DNA from: Dioscorea cayenensis subsp. rotundata
Taxonomy: Eukaryota; Streptophyta; Magnoliopsida; Dioscoreales; Dioscoreaceae
Reading direction: 5' to 3'
NCBI RefSeq assembly: GCF_009730915.1
Contig: NC_052481.1
Location: 20,186,461 to 20,250,460 of the forward strand
Length of the DNA: 64,000 nt
In this document: positions 59,496 through 64,000 of the stretch, one piece after another
How the letters are laid out: each line of letters starts with the position of its first letter
Position numbering within the stretch: position 1 is the first letter of the stretch
The notes under the pieces: generated by a model
What the model was told of the DNA's origin: nothing
The model's database searches: none
The model's input: only the letters and a program-made list of their open reading frames with translations
Program-made: the position numbers and the translations under genes

Positions 59496-60422
59496 TTACT
59501 CATTATAATTGAGCCACATTTCAGCTGCTATAACATCTCCAATAAGCTCTCATGCCATTGTTTCTTCATTGTTTTCCCGACTAACATGATGTTCATCTTC
59601 TGTGCCATCCACAAGTTCACTATCAACTTGTGCTACTATTGGATCATCAGGGTCCGCACACATTAAATAATTGTGTAAGATACAACATGCAAAAATAATT
59701 TTTTTTTTTTTGTGTTTCCAAGCCGTAATGAGGCTCTGTAGAGCTCCCAATTATAGGGAAACGTTTTTTAACAACACCAAATGCTCTTTCAATAGCATTG
59801 CGCAAAGACGCATGTCGAAGATTAAACAGTTCACGTGGATTTCATGGTGGATTCCTTGAATATTCTTTCAAATGATATCTTTCCCCCCGATATGGTGTAA
59901 TAAGTCCACGTCTCAACATGAAGCCGGCATCAACTAGATAATATTTCCCTGAACATTAATTTCAAACTTTATTATACACTATATATGTATATCGTGTTTA
60001 ATTTAATATTATATCAGGCACATAAGTACCTTCGGGAATTTTAAGAGAACATGTTCTAGATAAGGCGTTCTTGATAATTCTCGAATCAGACGCTGTACCT
60101 TCCCATCCAGGTAACACATACGTAAACTTTAAATCAAATGTGCATGCGGCCAAAACATTTTGTGTTGGATAATCTTTTCTCCCACGATACTTGGGAGCTT
60201 TTGTACTAGAGACCTTTACACGGATATGTGTTCCATCAATAGCACTGACACAATCCTGTAAAATAATTTTGCATTTTCATTCTCAACGTAGACGCATTTT
60301 AACATTAAATTATAATTCAAAATATAACTTATTACCTTGAAGTATGGATAAAATCTAGTACTGTTGAATATTTCTGACTCAACCATACTTTGGGAGAGAG
60401 TCAAAGTCTCAACCTCCCACAT
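59496..60422 (-). pseudogene. PIF/Harbinger transposase (DDE_Tnp_4), broken
   Basis: Exons on the minus strand: to 60336 (ends TRFYPYFK), 60255-60030 (DCVSAIDGTHIRVKVS, YRGRKDYPTQNVLAACTFD, VLPGWEGTASDSRII) and 59948-59496 ([49 protein letters not shown]). The DDE motif (AIDGTH, PGWEGTASDS, NAIERAFG) is recognisable. Defects: the N-terminus is missing, TGA replaces a residue after YSRNPP (near 59843), a 13-A run (59699-59711) shifts the frame by one, and a TGA after ETMA (59550) cuts the last 17 residues. It cannot make transposase. Confidence 0.88.
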
Positions 60423-60559
60423 AGGAGCTAAACGATTTACTTTTTAGCTATTGGGTGGTTGGTTAATTCCTTTTATTTTATTTTAAAAAAAAACCGCCTA
60501 AAGTTTTATATGTTCACATAAGATACGTGTGGTATGTGCTCAAACTCAACTATTTTATG

Positions 60560-60731
60560 TGGCATTGATGTTAAAAAGGTGCAAGACAGCCAACTGGGCA
60601 AGTATTTTGCAGTTGCATTGATTAACACTCAAAAGTTCTGGGCATTCAAATCAGTAAGAAGTGTGGTGGGGCACATGAGCATTTTGCACCACATAATTGA
60701 AGATCTTTATGACCGAGTTCCCCTCATTTCT
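60560..60731 (+). repeat. Promoter-like module, copy F
   Basis: Shares GGGGCACATGAGCATTTTGCA, CACCACATAATTGAAGATCT and TATGACCGAGTTCCCCTCAT with copies C, D and E. It stops abruptly at CTCATTTCT, where a Ty3/gypsy LTR starts. Confidence 0.6.
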
Positions 60732-61193
60732 TGATGCGGACCTGATTGATGAGCTAGCTTGCACCTACCTGGACAAGTGGGATGCGATGACATAGGTGGG
60801 GTTATTTTCGTAATTTTTCTAAAGAGGTAATTTTGGTGATCAGAGGACCCCATTAGATGGAAAACAAGTCAACAAGCAAAAGTCGCAGTTTGCTGTGCAA
60901 ACTCGTGAGTCACACCCTTTTTTGGCCAAATTCCATCATCTGGGCCTCGAAAACAGCAATTTTGCCGTTTATGGAAATATTTCCTCTATCGATATCTTGG
61001 GCTGAAGATCTCTGATTGAGACGCCGTTTTTGGCATTCGCTATGTTTGGTTTTTAATTTTTATTCTATGGTGTCAATCGCGAATTTTCTATTTTTGGAAA
61101 ATTTTTGATTTATTTCTCTTTTAGTGTTTCTTGTTAGTCTATTTATTTGTAAGCCTTCGGGCTATGAAGGCAGCTTGAATTTGAAATAAAAAT

Positions 61194-61751
61194 CAAGGTT
61201 GTCAGACCCGGCCCGGACAATGACCCGGCTAAGCCCAGGGGTCAGGGGTCAATGGGTTCAACCGGATCGAACCGGGGTTGAACCGGGGTCAATAATTAAA
61301 TATAAAAAAATATTATAATAATTAATAATGAGCAAATATAATATTAAACCCATAATTATATTATAAAAACCTACTCAAATTTGATATTTAAATTAATAAA
61401 TGACCTTATATTTTATTTTTAAATGTTAATTTTTGTTGGTATGTTTATGATATATATATATTGTAATTCTATTTATTGATTATAAATTATAAATTAATAT
61501 TAATAAATATACACGATTTTGTGGTTTCTAATGAGAAAATAATAATAAATTATTAAATATTGTAAAAAAAAAATTAAACATTGTGACCCGATTGACCCGG
61601 CCTGGTCAACCCGATTGACCCGGCCGGGTCACCGGGTTAACACCGGATTTTTTAATACCCGGGTCAATGGGGTATACCCGGGCCGGCCACATGGCCGGTT
61701 TCCGGTTTTTCCGGTTGAACCGGCCGGGCCGGTCCGGGTCTGACAACCTTG
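61194..61751. mobile_element. hAT-type MITE inside the gypsy LTR, perfect 8-bp duplication
   Basis: CAAGGTTGTCAGACCCGG at the left is inverted as CCGGGTCTGACAACCTTG at the right. Flanks ATAAAAAT (61186-61193) and ATAAAAAT (61752-61759) are identical. The shoulders are rich in GACCCGG and CCGGTT; the centre is AT-rich. No coding. Confidence 0.93.
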
Positions 61752-61879
61752 ATAAAAATTGATATGTTTCTTCCTCTAAATTCCTGGGTATTCTTAGACT
61801 AAACAGGATTTAGGTTTTTTTCATTTCGTTGTTGACTTGGGTATTCATAGACTAAACAAGTCCTCAACTATATCCCACT

Positions 61880-64000
61880 GAGATACGCACTGAGATTCCT
61901 GAATTCCATGGAGGCCTACAACTAGAAGAGTTCCTCGATTGATTGATGATTGTGGAGGAGATCTTGGAATTCAAAGGCGTGCCAGAAGACAAGCGCGTGC
62001 CTTTGGTGGCTACTAGGCTTCGGAGTAGAGCCACGGCATGGTGGCAGCAACTGAAGTTGACTCGAAATCGGTTGGGAAAGCCGAAGATCTGTACCTGGGA
62101 GAAGATGAAGAAGCATTTGCGCACGCAATTCCTTCCTTATAACTTCCAGAGACTGATGTATCAAAGGCTGCAAAACTTGAGGCAGGGTACCAAGTCGGTT
62201 GATGATTACACTACGGAGTTTTACCAACTTGTAGCCCGAAACGAGATCCAGGAGACGGAGGATCAGTTGGTGGCGCGTTATATTGGAGGGTTGAGGATGC
62301 AGATTCAGGATACTGTTAATATGTTTGATCCTGTTTCTGTTTCTATAGCACATCAGAGGGCGCTACAGGTGGAGAAGCAAGGAAGGCGTAATCCTAGTAT
62401 TTCTAGGATGCATAGCAGTGGTGCTAGCAACAGCAATTCCCCTAATGGCGTGAGTCGTGCTGAAGCAAGCAGTGTGCGGGTGCCTGCCCAGCCCGGAAAA
62501 ACAGGCAGCTGCACGTTTCGGTGTTTTGGCTGTGGAGAATCGGGCCATCGGCTATCTGAATGAAAGAAGTCCGCCGGCAAAAAGGTCCTTCTCGTTGAAG
62601 CAGGAGATTTTGAAGAGGAAGATGAAGAGGTGGCAATGGAAGAGCAACCCGATGATTAGGAAGTTATCGGAGGAGATGTGGGTACTGCATTGGTTGTGAG
62701 GCGATCTTGCCTAACACTCCGGGTCACTGAGGAAGATTGGTTGCGGACCAACATCTTTCAGTCTATCTGTACTATCTCTGGTAAGGTATGTCGCTTTGTG
62801 ATTGATGCAGGAAGCTGTGAGAACATTGTCTCTGCAACAGTCATTCAAAAATTGGGAATCGTGACTGAGGAGCATCCTAGGCCTTACAAGCTTGCATGAC
62901 TCAAGAAAGGAGGTGAGGTGACCGTGTCTCAGAGTGCTTTGATCTCCTTTTCTATTGGATCAAAGTACAAGGACACAATTTGGTGTGATGTGGTTGATAT
63001 GGATGCGTGTCATCTGCTGTTTGGGCGGCCGTGGCAATACAATAGGAGCGTTGTGCATAATGTGAGAACTAACACTTACAGTTTTACCAAGGATGGAGTC
63101 AAGATTGTGTTACTACCTAGTAGGGACACCACCCACACCAGCCCAACTAGGGACAGTACCAATCTATTGACCTTGGCAAAGTTCGAGGAGGAGATTTTAC
63201 AGTCAGATGTGGTGTTGGGAGTTTCAGTGGAGGAAGCTATTCCACATATTGCAAAACCAATTATGGACGAGTTCAAGGATGTGTTTCCTGATGAACTACC
63301 CGATGAACTGCCACCATTGCGAGATATCCAGCATCAGATTGATTTAGAGCCCAGCGCGGCTCTTCCAAATTGGCCCCACTATCGGATGAGCCCAACAGAA
63401 CATGAAGAACTGCGGCGACAAGTAGAAGAATTATTGGCCAAAGGGCATATTCGAGAAAGTTTGAGCCCTTGCGAGGTTCCAGCCCTTTTGACGCCAAAGA
63501 AGGATGGTTCCTGGCGAATGTGTGTAGACAGCCGCGCCATCAATAAGATTACGGTCAGGTATAGATTCCCCATTCCCCGCCTTGATGACTTGCTTGACCA
63601 ACTGAGCGTGGCGGCCATGTTTACCAAGCTGGACTTGAAGAGCGGATACCACCAAATCCGAGTAAGGCCTGGAGATGAGTGGAAGACGGCGTTCAAAACA
63701 CGTGAAGGGCTCTATGAATGGCTCGTGATGCCTTTTGGGCTATCCAACACTCCCATTACCTTCATGCGGTTGATGAACCAGGTTTTGAGGCCATTTATTG
63801 GCAAATGTGTTGTTATATATTTTGATGATATTTTAATTGATAGTGCTAACCCCAAGGACCATCTGGAGCATTTGCGGGAAGTTCTTGAAGTTCTTCGCAG
63901 GGAGAGGTTCTTCGCCGCAACCAAGAAGTGCGTCTTTATGACATCGAGGGTATCATTCCTTGGCTATGTCATTTCTGGAGAAGGCCTGCAGGTGGATGAA
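61880..64000 (+). pseudogene. Ty3/gypsy gag-protease-RT, with stops, continues past window
   Basis: Gag: EIPEFHGGLQLEEFLD-stop-LMIVEEILEF, ATAWWQQLK, LRQGTKSVDDYTTEFYQL, and zinc knuckle CFGCGESGHRLSE-stop, where TGA (62561-62563) sits at the last cysteine. Protease-like region FVIDAGSCENIVSATVI (D-A-G) and [76 protein letters not shown]. Internal stops at 61937, 62561, about 62657 and 62897; from there to the window end the frame is open. The motifs are those of plant chromovirus-like gypsy elements. Capsid, protease and RT functions are inferred from the family. Confidence 0.9.

Larger units (their letters stand above)
56940..60440 (-). mobile_element. PIF/Harbinger transposon, partly autonomous, one end missing
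   Basis: The left end GGCTTTGCTTGGATGAAGG follows TTA. Next come GGTAAAGT/GGAGGT-rich subterminal repeats (56945-57110), a non-coding stretch with (AAAT)n at 57449-57482, then the two Harbinger genes on the minus strand (58144-59242 and 59496-60422). The transposase loses its N-terminus near 60440 and no matching right TIR is seen before the next module at 60560, so the right end is deleted. Confidence 0.8.
60732..64000 (+). mobile_element. Ty3/gypsy LTR retrotransposon, decayed, truncated by window end
   Basis: A probable 5' LTR begins TGATGCGGACCTG at the point where module F breaks off and includes a polyadenylation-like TTTGAAATAAAAAT (around 61180-61193). Gag and Pol remnants follow in Ty3/gypsy order. 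The primer site is not clear: two near-identical GGGTATTCWTAGACTAAACA stretches (about 61787 and 61841) may include a decayed one. A hAT MITE is inserted in the LTR. The 3' LTR is outside the window. Confidence 0.75.

Noticed and set aside
61864..63924. Multiple minus-strand ORFs up to 143 codons
   Set aside because: Shadows of the gypsy gag-pol frames on the plus strand; no independent family match.

Overview
The window is nuclear DNA of a flowering plant. The genes are plant-specific or plant-like (phytosulfokine receptor, root-type ferredoxin-NADP reductase, AP2/ERF factor, FURRY/MOR2-type protein), introns are GT-AG, the background is AT-rich, and several plant transposon classes are nested in one another. 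The species cannot be fixed from the sequence; a non-grass monocot is only an impression. A run of exactly 1000 N (22324-23323) marks an assembly join of unknown true size.

Layout. 1-1104 (minus): N-terminal part of a phytosulfokine-receptor-like LRR kinase, with a CT-rich leader and an upstream ORF. 1.5-8.4 kb: AT-rich intergenic DNA with simple repeats, one duplicated segment and two TIR-like non-autonomous elements. 8422-8494 (minus): tRNA-Phe(GAA). 9.6-12.9 kb (minus): an RraA-like/HMG-aldolase-like gene with a long intron in its 5' leader. 14.6-15.0 kb (minus): an AP2/ERF gene broken by a stop inside the AP2 domain. 15.65-16.93 kb: a TIR element that has captured a DUF1677 gene fragment. 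18.2-19.0 kb: two MITEs. 19.65-21.68 kb (plus): the first six exons of a FURRY/MOR2-like gene, cut off by the gap. 23.68-30.55 kb: a hAT element with a decayed transposase, split by a Ty1/copia element that is itself split by an LTR-like insertion. 33-39.5 kb: CACTA and LINE remnants, two copies of an LTR-like repeat full of palindromic TTACGGCCGTAA motifs, and an OGG1 DNA-glycosylase pseudogene. 42.77-44.79 kb (plus): a divergent root-type ferredoxin-NADP reductase. 45-48.8 kb: hAT, Harbinger/Tourist and Stowaway MITEs. 50.5-53.1 kb: a 2.6-kb solo LTR. 55.2 kb: a CACTA end. 56.9-60.4 kb: a PIF/Harbinger element with a whole Myb/SANT-like gene and a broken transposase. 60.7-64 kb: a decayed Ty3/gypsy element carrying a hAT MITE in its LTR and running off the window.

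The most unusual pattern is a promoter-like module of about 300-500 bp directly upstream of the FNR-like gene. It recurs as at least five other diverged copies (31.6, 40.7, 50.15, 54.9 and 60.6 kb) with no gene after them. Three of these copies are interrupted by unrelated transposons within a few tens of bases of the equivalent TATA region. The FNR-like protein has itself lost several residues that FNRs normally keep, and its second coding exon has a one-base frame problem.

Real genes are few (PSKR-like, tRNA-Phe, RraA-like, FURRY-like, FNR-like, and the Myb-like gene of the Harbinger element). Most of the rest is transposon-derived or decayed.
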